Positions 25,973 to 34,687 of a DNA stretch of 64,000 nucleotides are shown one piece after another (position 1 is the first letter of the stretch; each line of letters starts with the position of its first letter). The stretch spans positions 13,399 through 77,398 of the forward strand of contig PCTW01000043.1 of the NCBI GenBank assembly GCA_002786715.1, given 5' to 3'. The notes below the pieces were generated by a model. It saw nothing but the letters and a program-made list of their open reading frames with translations. It was not told the DNA's origin and made no database searches. The stretch is from Bdellovibrio sp. CG22_combo_CG10-13_8_21_14_all_39_27. GTDB lineage: Bacteria; Bdellovibrionota; Bacteriovoracia; Bacteriovoracales; Bacteriovoracaceae. The translations under genes were made by a program, and so were the position numbers.

Positions 25973-26473
25973 ATGATTTTAAAAACGATTATGAAAAACC
26001 CTGTTCTTGTGGTCGGCATTCTCTTCATGGCGATATTCCTGATGGAGGCCAACCGACGTGGCTATCTAGGAAAAAGAGAGAAGCTAGTCCCTAGTTCTTG
26101 TAGTGCCGTAAGACGAAAATTAGATAAACGTATCCCGGCCAATTGGAAAACCGACTGCATTGGAACTGACTTCAATCACCTCAAGGTAGAAGTTGATTAT
26201 GTTCTTGAAGAAAAGACTCTTATTAAAGACGAACAACTAAAACCTATTCTCTACAGAGAAGTGGCCAATTATCTCATCTATATCGCTAAGAATTCTCCTG
26301 ACGATAATTTAGAAAGAACCAGACAAGTTCAGCTTCTTTTGAATCATTCGCGATTAAGTATCAATGCGCTGACAGAAGGAAAATACGTTGTGAAACTTGC
26401 GACGTTAACGGATAAGGCGCTTATCGCCCAGCACTTCAAGACCACTGTCCAAGTTCAAGAAATCAAGAAATAA
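25973..26473 (+). CDS. Hypothetical single-pass membrane protein
   Basis: 166 residues with an N-terminal transmembrane helix (about 9-25, NPVLVVGILFMAIFLMEA) and a polar remainder containing two Cys (SSCSAVRR, KTDCIG). I do not recognise the family. No ribosome binding site precedes ATG 25973 or the internal ATG 25991. The last 69 bases overlap the convergent pseudouridine synthase gene. Confidence 0.65.
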   Translation: MILKTIMKNPVLVVGILFMAIFLMEANRRGYLGKREKLVPSSCSAVRRKLDKRIPANWKTDCIGTDFNHLKVEVDYVLEEKTLIKDEQLKPILYREVANYLIYIAKNSPDDNLERTRQVQLLLNHSRLSINALTEGKYVVKLATLTDKALIAQHFKTTVQVQEIKK

Positions 26474-27310
26474 GGGCGCCCGTTCTGCTGTGACGTTATA
26501 GATCTGTTGATTCACCAAAAATGAATAATGATAGCTATGCAGGAAAAGCCTTGGGGCTTCTGCTCCACCGTAGAATGTATCGCCGATCAAGGGAAAACCG
26601 AGGGCGGACATTTGCACTCTTATTTGATGACGAATCCCAGTCACTAGCTCTACCCAAACGAGAGAAACATTTTTTTCTTCATTATAATGAGCAAGCTTAG
26701 TGCGCATAAAAGCGCGATGGGGAGAATCATCAACCACGATTTGCTTACTGCCTTTCGCCCCTGAGGGTTTGAGAAAGTGCATATGCTCTTCACCCTCAGC
26801 AAAATGGCCTTCAACCAAACAGAAGTACTCTTTTCTCTTCATAAATTCAGCATGCTCTCTGGCTGCTGTATAAATGTCATCATTTTTGGCCAGCAAAACC
26901 ACACCTGAAGTTTCGAAATCCAAACGATGAAGCAAGCCACGATCGTATTGATCTTTATTCACTCTTAGAACTTCAAATTTTTTCATTGAACGCAGACCGG
27001 AGAGGAGATTGTCGTGCTCATCATAACTCAAAGGATGGCAATGAATCTGCCCCGGTTTATTGACTGCCAGAATAAGATCGTCTTCATAGAGAATTTCAAT
27101 CGGTGGTCCATTGTAGTCAGCAGAAATCATCCCCACATTTAAAATGCTGGTTGGCAGAAAGAGTTCCTGACGACTTTTGAGATTTGATTTTAAATAATTT
27201 TTGGATAAATCTGATTTCTTCAGCCTCTGGCGTGATACACCAATGCTTTCCATCAGAAAATTCTCCAAGCTCTCTTCATTGCCCAAGCAACAAAGCGTTG
27301 GTGTTCCCAT
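26405..27310 (-). CDS. RluA-family RNA pseudouridine synthase
   Basis: Converts uridines to pseudouridine in rRNA or tRNA. In 301 residues the catalytic motif HRLDFETSGVVLLAK carries the invariant Asp, with KEYFCLVEGHF and GIRHQIRVQMSALGFPLIGDTFYGG as further RluA-family motifs. The N-terminal 75 residues replace a standard S4 domain. It starts 3 bases after the motB stop and so belongs to the motA-motB transcript. Exact RNA target unknown. Confidence 0.9.
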   Translation of the reverse strand: MGTPTLCCLGNEESLENFLMESIGVSRQRLKKSDLSKNYLKSNLKSRQELFLPTSILNVGMISADYNGPPIEILYEDDLILAVNKPGQIHCHPLSYDEHDNLLSGLRSMKKFEVLRVNKDQYDRGLLHRLDFETSGVVLLAKNDDIYTAAREHAEFMKRKEYFCLVEGHFAEGEEHMHFLKPSGAKGSKQIVVDDSPHRAFMRTKLAHYNEEKNVSLVWVELVTGIRHQIRVQMSALGFPLIGDTFYGGAEAPRLFLHSYHYSFLVNQQIYNVTAERAPLFLDFLNLDSGLEVLGDKRLIR

Positions 27311-27313
27311 CTC

Positions 27314-28168
27314 TTACCTACTTGGAACTTTGTGTCCGTCGCTATTGAGATCGCCCTTGCGGATAATAAAATCAACTCTGCGATTGCGACCCGCTTCTGT
27401 TTTTGTGTCGACATTACCTACCACCTTATCAGGGCGAGTGTCTCCATAAAAAACAGTCGTGATTCGTTCTGGTCGAATCCCGCGACGAATGAGAATACGA
27501 GAAACAGCTTGAGCTCTTGCTGCTGACAATTCAAAAGCATCTTTATTGCCATCGAGAGATTTCTCTCCTCGATCAGAATGTCCTTGCACAAAGACCACCC
27601 AGTCTTCATTGGTCATCAGCTTCACTAGTTTTTCAAAAGCTTCTACTGACATATCTTCTGGCGAAATGGAACCTTCTTTAAAATAGATTCGATCTTTCAA
27701 ATTGACTCGAATACCTTCTGGCATTTCATAGACATCAGCAAGATCAGACAATCCATAATTATTGAGATCGCCTTTCATCTCTTTCAACGATTCATCACTT
27801 TCGCGATTAATCTCATGCTTATCGAGAAAGCCTTCTGTCGTTAAAAATTCAATAGGAAAAGGAGCAATGGGTTCCTGACTCTCCATCATTGTTGGAGAAT
27901 CATCAGGAGATTTACCTTTTTCAATAACCTCACCTTGCTTAAGTACGTTACCACCGAAAGCATCGCGAATAGAGCCCAAAGCCGCTTCATATTTTGCTGT
28001 TTCAGTTTTCGCCATTGAAAGAAGAAGAACGAAGAAGGTCAAAAGCAACGTCACCATGTCTGAAAACGTCGCCATCCACAACGGTAGACCCGGTGGTGGA
28101 CAATCGGGACATTTCGGACACTCTTGAGGAGCGTCGTCTCCGCCAGCTGCTGCGTTTTCTTCGGCCAT
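27314..28168 (-). CDS. motB: Flagellar motor stator protein MotB
   Basis: Anchors the flagellar stator to peptidoglycan and carries the ion-binding Asp. In 284 residues: an unusual Cys/Pro-rich N-terminus (PQECPKCPDCPPPG), the transmembrane helix with the key Asp in ATFSDMVTLLLTFFVLLLSM, and a C-terminal OmpA-like peptidoglycan-binding domain (FVQGHSDRGEK; LSAARAQAVSRILIRRGI; NRRVDFIIRK). It follows motA with a 3-base gap; the ribosome binding site lies in the motA end. Confidence 0.97.
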   Translation of the reverse strand: MAEENAAAGGDDAPQECPKCPDCPPPGLPLWMATFSDMVTLLLTFFVLLLSMAKTETAKYEAALGSIRDAFGGNVLKQGEVIEKGKSPDDSPTMMESQEPIAPFPIEFLTTEGFLDKHEINRESDESLKEMKGDLNNYGLSDLADVYEMPEGIRVNLKDRIYFKEGSISPEDMSVEAFEKLVKLMTNEDWVVFVQGHSDRGEKSLDGNKDAFELSAARAQAVSRILIRRGIRPERITTVFYGDTRPDKVVGNVDTKTEAGRNRRVDFIIRKGDLNSDGHKVPSR

Positions 28169-28171
28169 GGA

Positions 28172-28945
28172 TTACGCTCCTTCCTTAGCTTCATCACCAG
28201 TCGGTCTTTCAGATGGTGGAAGAAAGGCATTCAATTTTTCTTTAATAAGTCGCGGGTTCTCCCCTGCGACAATGCCGAGAGTTCCGGCAATAGTAATACT
28301 CATTTTGGTCGCTTCGTTTCCAGAGCGCACCATCAATTTATTTTTAATGGGAGTTGCAAAAACGTTGGCCAAGATTGAACCATAGAAAGTTGTCAAAAGA
28401 GCAACCGCCATAGCGGGACCAATCGCCGCCGCATCCGAGAGGTTCGCCAACATTTGTACCAGACCAATCAGAGTTCCAATCATTCCGAAAGCCGGGCCGT
28501 CAGCTGCCATTTCGTTCATCATATCGTGAGCGGTTTTGTGTCGGGCTTGCATAGCATCGATTTCCATTTGGAGAATCGAGCTAATAACTTCTGGAGGTCT
28601 GTTATCCGCGGCCAAGGTCATGGCCTTCTTCATAAAGATATCGTCAATTGGAGCTTTTTCCAGAGCGAAGACTGATTCTCTTCTTGCCATCTCTGCGAGC
28701 TTGCCAATTTCTTCAATCGTTGAGGCAGGATCGGCTGGCGTATAAAAGACAGCTTTCATTACATACTTGCCGAAGCTCTTAACTTCTCCGATGTCCCATT
28801 TAATAAGAGTGTTAGCAATAACTCCAAACCCCACCACAACCAGTGATGGAATATCGACGAAGAGCATGACGTCCCCACCGAGAAGAATCGATCCTAGGAT
28901 CGCCAACATGGCCAATGCGAGACCTGCGACAGTTCCAATATCCAT
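28172..28945 (-). CDS. motA: Flagellar motor stator protein MotA
   Basis: Ion-channel subunit of the stator. 257 residues with four transmembrane segments, the typical opening MDIGTVAGLALAM, a cytoplasmic loop with charged residues that act on FliG (about 90-145), and the conserved Pro-containing helices (AADGPAFGMIGTLIGLVQML and TTFYGSILANVFATPI). First gene of motA-motB-rluA under a FliA-type promoter. Confidence 0.97.
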   Translation of the reverse strand: MDIGTVAGLALAMLAILGSILLGGDVMLFVDIPSLVVVGFGVIANTLIKWDIGEVKSFGKYVMKAVFYTPADPASTIEEIGKLAEMARRESVFALEKAPIDDIFMKKAMTLAADNRPPEVISSILQMEIDAMQARHKTAHDMMNEMAADGPAFGMIGTLIGLVQMLANLSDAAAIGPAMAVALLTTFYGSILANVFATPIKNKLMVRSGNEATKMSITIAGTLGIVAGENPRLIKEKLNAFLPPSERPTGDEAKEGA

Positions 28946-28983
28946 GGAATACTTCCTTGTTCAAAAAATCCGTTTCGAACAAA

Positions 28984-29011
28984 GTATCGGATGCTTAACT
29001 CATGAGCTTTA
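28984..29011 (-). promoter_or_regulatory. FliA (sigma-28) promoter of motAB
   Basis: Minus strand TAAAGCTC, 12 bases, TCCGATAC; the flagellar-sigma consensus is TAAAGTTT N11 GCCGATAA. Expected start of transcription is about 30 bases before ATG 28945. The position in front of motor genes supports the reading. Confidence 0.8.
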
Positions 29012-29085
29012 GATAGAAGTCTTTGATATTGCGAAAAGGAAGATTGTTCCGATTAATACTTGAATGATTTTCTTGGTGAAAAATA

Positions 29086-29122
29086 AAAAACCCCGTCTGG
29101 AGAGAGTTTCGACGGGGTTTTT
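29086..29122. terminator. Bidirectional rho-independent terminator
   Basis: AAAAACCCCGTC and GACGGGGTTTTT form a 12-base stem around a 13-base loop. It has an A-run on one side and a T-run on the other, so it can work on both strands. It ends the small gene at 29165-29380 before the motA promoter. Confidence 0.85.
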
Positions 29123-29164
29123 CAAAGCTCAGGAGTCATACTGACAGTCGAGCTTTAAGATTCT

Positions 29165-29380
29165 TTAGGAGTTCAGTTCCGTTGAGGTCGATTCTAAATA
29201 GTTCAACATTGAACTTCTTAGGTCTTCCATCGACAATTCTTCATTATCAAGAAGTAACTCCTTCTTGATAAATTCAATCGGAAATCCAGTTAATTGAGAT
29301 AAAGATTCCAAAGGTATCTTTTCCGTTTCACCAATTTCCGGTTGCAACTTGGGCTTACTGCCCTCTAATGCTTCCTTCAT
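29165..29380 (-). CDS. Small hypothetical protein, possible DNA-binding regulator
   Basis: 71 residues, acidic; I do not recognise it. The middle (IPLESLSQLTGFPIEFIKKE) has the spacing of a short helix-turn-helix, but this is weak. The open frame extends to TTG 29503, yet that stretch contains a near-perfect promoter. ATG 29380 has AAGGGAG five bases upstream, so I take it as the start. Confidence 0.55.
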   Translation of the reverse strand: MKEALEGSKPKLQPEIGETEKIPLESLSQLTGFPIEFIKKELLLDNEELSMEDLRSSMLNYLESTSTELNS

Positions 29381-29473
29381 GTACACTCCCTTGTCCATCC
29401 CTAGTAGCCAGCTATATTGTGTCTCTGTAAGCCGTTTTTCTAAGGGCCACTTCTTTCCATCGTGACATTGAAA

Positions 29474-29503
29474 ATCATATCGACTCGCTTTTTTGCCTGT
29501 CAA
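29474..29503 (-). promoter_or_regulatory. Strong sigma-70-type promoter
   Basis: TTGACA (29498-29503), 18 bases, TATGAT (29474-29479) on the minus strand: six of six and five of six consensus bases. It drives the small gene starting at 29380 with a leader of roughly 87 bases. Confidence 0.7.
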
Positions 29504-29594
29504 TCAACAGCAAGCATAAAAGGCGGCGTGTAAGAAATTATTAGAGAATTTAAACTATTAGAATTAAACAAAAGTTAAATAGGAAGTCGATTCA

Positions 29595-30770
29595 TCACTG
29601 AATTCTAACCAAAAAAGAATCAATTTTTGCTTGTCTCTCAAGAAATTCTTGCTGATTGCTGCTTAGCAAGGTAATGCCTCCTCCTGCGTGAACATCAATT
29701 ACAAGCTCGCTAAGGGCCATCTGAGCACTTCTGATATTTATCGACGATTTGATAGAGTTCTTCCAAGAAATCACTGTAGAGCCACAATAAAAGCCTCGAG
29801 GAGTGTTCTCAATTTGTTTTAGAATCTCCATCACTCTTTTCTTCGGAGCTCCGGTAATTGAGCCACCTGGAAACATCGCCTTCATGACTTGGCCCAAAGT
29901 CACTGTATGAGAAAGCTCTCCTTCCAATACGCCCATTTGATGAACAATTCCCGGAACGAGAAGTTGTTTTTTAAGTTCTTTGATTTCAATAGGTCTCTCT
30001 TCTATTCGATACATATCGTTGCGAAGCAGATCGATGATCATATAAAGCTCTGCCTGATCTTTCTCAGAAGATTTTAATTCTTCCCACACTTTTTCAATAG
30101 CCTCACCTTCTCCAAGTGAGCGAGTCCCTTTGATTGGTCTGGTTTCAATTTTTAAAAAATCACTCTGGTTTTCAATATCAAAAAGACATTCAGGTGAATT
30201 CGAAATAAAACATTTATTTAATTGAGGAAGATAACTAAAGTGAGCATATTCACCAGTCCCCTCTCTCTCTCTCGCTAAATTCTCCCAAAGATCAGTCACA
30301 TGATTGAGTCCATGAATTTTGTATCGATTTCGATATGTCAGATTATATTGATAGCAATCTCCACGGAGAAGATGCTCATGACCTTTTTGAAAAGCTTCAT
30401 CATACGTCTTAAAATCAATGTCCTCAATGACTTCAAGTTTTAAAGGATGATGAGGAAGTTTTAAAGTGGTTAATTCTTCTACTTTTTGATACTCGAGATG
30501 AATGGCCAATGGTGATTGTTCTTCAACTAAGTGTGGTAAATCCATCGAGTAAAAACCAAACTCATAAAAGAAATGCCAAATGTGAGGATGACTTCTTTTT
30601 TCATTTAAGCAAAATTGATTTAATTCATGATTAAGTTCTTCCACAGTAAAGGAAGTTTCTTCATTCGTTAATAAATCAATTTTCTTATGAGAATAATAAA
30701 GCGTCCCTTTCAATAGTTCGCTTGCGTGCCACCACTTTTTCTCAGAGTAGAATCGAGTAAATGCGCTCAT
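29595..30770 (-). CDS. pabB: Aminodeoxychorismate synthase component I
   Basis: Chorismate-utilising enzyme that makes 4-amino-4-deoxychorismate for folate. 391 residues with the chorismate-binding core: TRPIKGTRSLGEG, then IDLLRNDMYRI, FPGGSITGAPKKRVMEIL, and GGITLLSSNQQEFLE at the end. PIKGT with Lys (rather than PIAGT) points to PabB instead of anthranilate synthase TrpE. The start ATG 30770 overlaps the dnaB stop (ATGA), so the two are translationally coupled. Confidence 0.87.
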   Translation of the reverse strand: MSAFTRFYSEKKWWHASELLKGTLYYSHKKIDLLTNEETSFTVEELNHELNQFCLNEKRSHPHIWHFFYEFGFYSMDLPHLVEEQSPLAIHLEYQKVEELTTLKLPHHPLKLEVIEDIDFKTYDEAFQKGHEHLLRGDCYQYNLTYRNRYKIHGLNHVTDLWENLAREREGTGEYAHFSYLPQLNKCFISNSPECLFDIENQSDFLKIETRPIKGTRSLGEGEAIEKVWEELKSSEKDQAELYMIIDLLRNDMYRIEERPIEIKELKKQLLVPGIVHQMGVLEGELSHTVTLGQVMKAMFPGGSITGAPKKRVMEILKQIENTPRGFYCGSTVISWKNSIKSSINIRSAQMALSELVIDVHAGGGITLLSSNQQEFLERQAKIDSFLVRIQ

Positions 30771-32116
30771 GGATGAGATCGAGTATCTGAATCCTGAAAT
30801 GAAAGGTTTTCGAAACTGGTATAAGCACCAACCCATGCGAGCTTGGCCGTTCCCGCTTCACCGGCACGGTTTTTACCCACGATGATTTCAGCAATACCGG
30901 GCTCTTTGGTGTCAGGATTATAAACCTCATCGCGATAAACAAACATCACAATATCGGCATCCTGTTCGATTGAACCTGATTCACGAAGGTCTGCTGTTCC
31001 CGGACGTTTGTTCGGTCTCGCTTCAACTCCACGATTGAGCTGTGAAAGTGCAATCACAGGACACTGAAGTTCCTTGGCGAGAGACTTTAAGCCTTTTGAT
31101 ATTTCAGCAATCTGTTGTTCACGCGGCAAGGATTTATTATGTGAACTCATGAGTTGCAAGTAATCGATAATCACGAGACCCAATCCACTTTCGGCTTGAA
31201 TCTTACGACATTGACTTTGAATATCAAGAAGAGTTGTACTGCCTGAGTCGTTAATAAAAATAGGATAACTAGAAAGCTCCTGAACCGCGCGACCGAGCGA
31301 ACGAAGATCGGTGTCAAGGAAATTCTTTGTTCTGATTCTTTTTGAATCCACTTTGGCCCGAGAAGACAAAAGTCTCATCGAAAGTTCTTTTGCCATCATT
31401 TCCAGAGAGAAAATGGCCACTGGCAATTTGGTTTGAGCAGTAACATTAAGTCCGATATTCAGAGCAAAAGAGGTCTTCCCCATGGCCGGACGAGCGGCAA
31501 GAATAATAAGCTGACCAGGTTGCATCCCAAGGAGTCTTTCATCAAGAGTGCCAAAGCCTGTCGGTAACCCTTGAATCTCTCCAACTTGGCGTGTGGTATC
31601 TTCGAGTTCTTTGAGATTTTCTCGCAAACAACTCTTGAGATCAACCATCTTGCCCGATTTGGCATCATTAGTGAGTTTAAAAAAGCTGGCTTCAACTTCT
31701 GAAATAAATTCATCAGTACGACCTTGATGAGTAAACCCCATCTCGACAACTCTTTGAGCGGTTCGAATAATTTCGCGCATACTCGATTTGTCTTTAACTG
31801 TTTTGCCATAATAAGCAATATTGGCCGAAGAAAAGTGCTCGCCACCAATTTCAGTAATGACTGATGAGCCACCAATTTCTTCCAACTTTCCTAATTCATT
31901 TAAACGAGAAGTGACCGTGACGTAATCAATCGGTTGTCTCGAATAAGTGAGGTCAGTGATTGAATTGAAAATAATTCCATACTGTGGGTTGTAAAAATCC
32001 TCCGCTTTTAATCGTAGATCTGTGATCTGATCAAAGGCATCGCTATCGACAAGCAAGCTTCCGATGAGGGAACGTTCGGCAATGAGATCGTGTGGAAGTT
32101 CTCGCATTTGAGTCAT
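30767..32116 (-). CDS. dnaB: Replicative DNA helicase
   Basis: Hexameric helicase of the replication fork. 449 residues: an N-terminal primase-interacting helical domain (ERSLIGSLLVD...), then a RecA-like motor with Walker A LAARPAMGKTSF and Walker B GLGLVIIDYLQLM, followed by LAKELQCPVIALSQLNRGVEARPNKRP and DLRESGSIEQDADIVMFVYRDE. No intein is present. It lies downstream of rplI but behind a strong terminator, so the 100-base gap should contain its own promoter. Confidence 0.98.
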   Translation of the reverse strand: MTQMRELPHDLIAERSLIGSLLVDSDAFDQITDLRLKAEDFYNPQYGIIFNSITDLTYSRQPIDYVTVTSRLNELGKLEEIGGSSVITEIGGEHFSSANIAYYGKTVKDKSSMREIIRTAQRVVEMGFTHQGRTDEFISEVEASFFKLTNDAKSGKMVDLKSCLRENLKELEDTTRQVGEIQGLPTGFGTLDERLLGMQPGQLIILAARPAMGKTSFALNIGLNVTAQTKLPVAIFSLEMMAKELSMRLLSSRAKVDSKRIRTKNFLDTDLRSLGRAVQELSSYPIFINDSGSTTLLDIQSQCRKIQAESGLGLVIIDYLQLMSSHNKSLPREQQIAEISKGLKSLAKELQCPVIALSQLNRGVEARPNKRPGTADLRESGSIEQDADIVMFVYRDEVYNPDTKEPGIAEIIVGKNRAGEAGTAKLAWVGAYTSFENLSFQDSDTRSHP

Positions 32117-32161
32117 GATTTTCTCTCTTGTTGGATACCACTATCATGCCTAAATTTTGGG

Positions 32162-32200
32162 CAAAAAAAAAGGCCCTCGGCAGTAAAACTACCGAGGGCC
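32162..32200 (-). terminator. Rho-independent terminator after rplI
   Basis: GGCCCTCGG(C)AG and CT(A)CCGAGGGCC make a long GC-rich stem with a short loop, followed on the minus strand by nine or more T. Confidence 0.92.
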
Positions 32201-32216
32201 AATGTGGAAAAACGAA

Positions 32217-32837
32217 TTAACCTCTTAAAAGCTTGTCAGCTTCAGCACGAAGTTTTTCTTCTTCAGTCTGAACTGTTTCACCTTGCGCTGCTTTTTCTGC
32301 AGCAAGAGCGTCAGCTTTTGCTTGCTCTTCTTTCTTTTGCTTAGCGAATGCTTCTAACTCAGCTTGCTTCTTCTTAAGCTCTTCAGCTTGGACTGGATCG
32401 ATAGCAACTTTAACTTTGAAAGTTGTTTCAACTCCTGAGAAGATCTTAGCTTTTACGTTGTAAGCACCAAGATTCTTGATTGGTTGGTCAGGAGTTAAGT
32501 GACGTTTTTCAACTTCAATTCCCTTTCCTGCTAATTCTTTTGCAAGTTCTGTCATTGTTACTGTACCAAACAACTTGTTGTTGGCACCAACACGACGAAT
32601 GAGGTTTAACTCAAGTCCTGCAAGTTTAGCTTTGATTGCTTCAGCGGCATCTTTTTCGGCTGCCATTTTCTTGCTTAAAGCTTTCTTTTGATTTTCTAAT
32701 TGCTTTTTGTGTGAATCATCAGCGATTACAGCAACTCTCTTAGGTAATAAGAAGTTACGTGCATATCCTTGAGAAACATTCACGAGATCACCGATATTCC
32801 CTAATGCGGGAACCTTTTCAGTAAGAATGACTTTCAT
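32217..32837 (-). CDS. rplI: 50S ribosomal protein L9 with C-terminal extension
   Basis: Large-subunit protein L9. The first 150 residues follow the family: MKVILTEKVPALGNIGDLVNVSQGYARNFL at the start, the connecting helix (ENQKKALSKKMAAEKDAAEAI), and the C-terminal domain (LFGTVTMTELAKEL). The chain continues for about 57 further residues, nearly all Lys, Glu, Ala and Gln, probably a charged helix, giving 206 residues against 149 in E. coli. It overlaps the upstream membrane gene by ATGA and has AAGGAGA before its start. Confidence 0.96.
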   Translation of the reverse strand: MKVILTEKVPALGNIGDLVNVSQGYARNFLLPKRVAVIADDSHKKQLENQKKALSKKMAAEKDAAEAIKAKLAGLELNLIRRVGANNKLFGTVTMTELAKELAGKGIEVEKRHLTPDQPIKNLGAYNVKAKIFSGVETTFKVKVAIDPVQAEELKKKQAELEAFAKQKKEEQAKADALAAEKAAQGETVQTEEEKLRAEADKLLRG

Positions 32838-33862
32838 AACATATCTCCTTCATCATTTTTTTTCTTAAAATATTTTCTAAAATTAAACCAAACATCGAAC
32901 AAACCAACTAATGCGATTAATCTCCATGCCGTAAACACAGTAAGGACAATCATTATGGCGCGAGTGAAACCAAACAGGCGAAGCTTGTTCAAAAGCTCAG
33001 AGAATACTCCGAAGCCCTGAAAGAAATAAAACACACCAGTACAGTAAATGATGGTTTCACCCCAGATTTCCGCTTGCTCTCCGTAAAGAGTTCCCCCTAA
33101 AAGGTACATTACTAAACCGAAGATAAGGCCCCAAACCATATTGAAAGGAACTCTAAACTCAATTAAGTCTTTTAAGACATAAGGGTAATTAAGACGTTCT
33201 TTCCAAACTAATGAATTACGCAAAATGATGAACAAACACAGCCAGAGACCAAAATAAATTGAACCAAATATTGCCATTGGGGCCATTGCGATAATCTTGT
33301 CTGCCAAGACTCCCGGTTGCTCCATGTAATCTCGCCAGATACGAGCTTCTTCTCCACTTCCATTCATAATTTCTGTGTTTGAAGACTTTACTTGTTCAAT
33401 AAACTGAGTCACTGCTTGGGTTGTTGCCTCATGGATAGAGACCTTTCCAAAAAAATGAGTTGTCGCAATTCCAGCAACAACAATGGCCAACATAAGAAGC
33501 CCTGCTACCAACATGCCTTTGATTGGATTCATCTTACGAATAATAATTTCACCAAGTATTGCAGCTTCAATAAAAGCTCCAGCAAAAACTGTCACGGCAG
33601 CAAGAGGATAAATTTGAGTTGTAAGTGATAAGACCAGCAATGCGCCGATTCCTAACACTCCTAAAGCCAAACCTTTTCCACGCCCATAAATAAGAATCGC
33701 CATTGTTAGAGGAACGGGGACAAAGAGCCAAAAAAGTTGAAAAGAACTTAAAGCTGCCGACATCAAACCTAAGAAAACTAAACGTCCCCACGAGAATCCA
33801 GTGGATTCGTTCTGTGGAGGTCTTGCCTCAAAGTATGTGTTGGTCTTTAAATTCTCATTCAT
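32834..33862 (-). CDS. DUF2232 (YybS-like) membrane protein
   Basis: Integral membrane protein of about 342 residues with eight or so hydrophobic segments; function unknown. Position between rpsF/rpsR and rplI and the segment order (RLVFLGLMSAALSSFQLFWL; LALGVLGIGALLVL; GEIIIRKMNPIKGMLVAGLLML; FGFTRAIMIVLTVFTAWRLIALVGLFDVWFNFR, read in pieces) fit DUF2232. TTG 33874 and ATG 33862 are both possible starts; neither has a strong ribosome binding site. The stop overlaps the rplI start. Confidence 0.75.
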   Translation of the reverse strand: MNENLKTNTYFEARPPQNESTGFSWGRLVFLGLMSAALSSFQLFWLFVPVPLTMAILIYGRGKGLALGVLGIGALLVLSLTTQIYPLAAVTVFAGAFIEAAILGEIIIRKMNPIKGMLVAGLLMLAIVVAGIATTHFFGKVSIHEATTQAVTQFIEQVKSSNTEIMNGSGEEARIWRDYMEQPGVLADKIIAMAPMAIFGSIYFGLWLCLFIILRNSLVWKERLNYPYVLKDLIEFRVPFNMVWGLIFGLVMYLLGGTLYGEQAEIWGETIIYCTGVFYFFQGFGVFSELLNKLRLFGFTRAIMIVLTVFTAWRLIALVGLFDVWFNFRKYFKKKNDEGDML

Positions 33863-33906
33863 TTTCTTTTTCAATCTCTTTTGCTCATTCTATTAAGCAC
33901 TAATTC

Positions 33907-34536
33907 TTAGCCTTGAGCGATTCTGTCAGACACGTGGCTGACGAGACCCATTTGACGGGCACGCTTAATAGCTGTTGTTGCAAAACGCTGATGCTTACGA
34001 CTTACAGCTGAGATACGAGCTGGAGAAATTTTTCCAAACTCATTGATCAACCAAAAGTATGAACCTGGATCTTTCCAATCAGCTTTCACTTTATTGGCGG
34101 TGTACCAGCAGCTCTTTCTTCTTGTGAATTTTCTCTTGTCTGTGTCTTCTTCACCTTCTTCAGCGTTGTTTGAATCCATGATTGAACCTTTTTTAGTTTT
34201 TGAAAAAGGTGTCTTGTAATTCTTAACGGCGTCAGCGATGAACTTTTCTTGATCAGTTACTTTGATGATCATGTTTTTCATGACTGATTCATTGATCCCG
34301 AGACGACGGATCAATTCTCTGTTGTTGTCACCATCAGCCTTGTACATGAAGTACAAGTAGTGACCGCGTTCTAAACCTGTTGATGTTGGTTGAGCAAACA
34401 AAAGTGTGCCCCAGTCATCATTCACAACGATTTCGCCTTTGTGAGCTTTGACTACTTCCTCGACCATAGTTTTGATTGACTTGATTGCCTCGTCCCCTGC
34501 ATCAGGACGTGCGACGATTGCCGCTTCATAAAGCAT
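33907..34536 (-). CDS. Ribosomal proteins S6 and S18 in one reading frame
   Basis: A single open frame of 209 codons encodes both 30S platform proteins. Residues 1-105 are S6 (MLYEAAIVARPDAGDEAIKS; GTLLFAQP; LRRLGINESVMK-like segment). After a linker of about 30 residues, residues 135-205 are S18 (RKFTRRKSCWYT; FGKISPARISAVSRKHQRFATTAIKRAR). There is no stop between them. Codon 120 is an ATG (34179) with AAAGG seven bases upstream, so free S18 could also be made by internal initiation. S6 and S18 bind each other on the ribosome, so a fusion is physically sensible. GGAGG precedes ATG 34536. I know of no such fusion as a common form. Confidence 0.9.
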   Translation of the reverse strand: MLYEAAIVARPDAGDEAIKSIKTMVEEVVKAHKGEIVVNDDWGTLLFAQPTSTGLERGHYLYFMYKADGDNNRELIRRLGINESVMKNMIIKVTDQEKFIADAVKNYKTPFSKTKKGSIMDSNNAEEGEEDTDKRKFTRRKSCWYTANKVKADWKDPGSYFWLINEFGKISPARISAVSRKHQRFATTAIKRARQMGLVSHVSDRIAQG

Positions 34537-34687
34537 AAAAACCTCCTGGACTAAACGGCCCGTACCTCTATTGGTAAGAGCGAGTATGTTAGGGAGGCAA
34601 AGTAACAGTAAGGGGGCGAAAAGAAAAGGAATTCTTCCTCTGAAAGAGCAAGAAAAGCCTCAAGATTTCAACACTTTACACAAGGCT

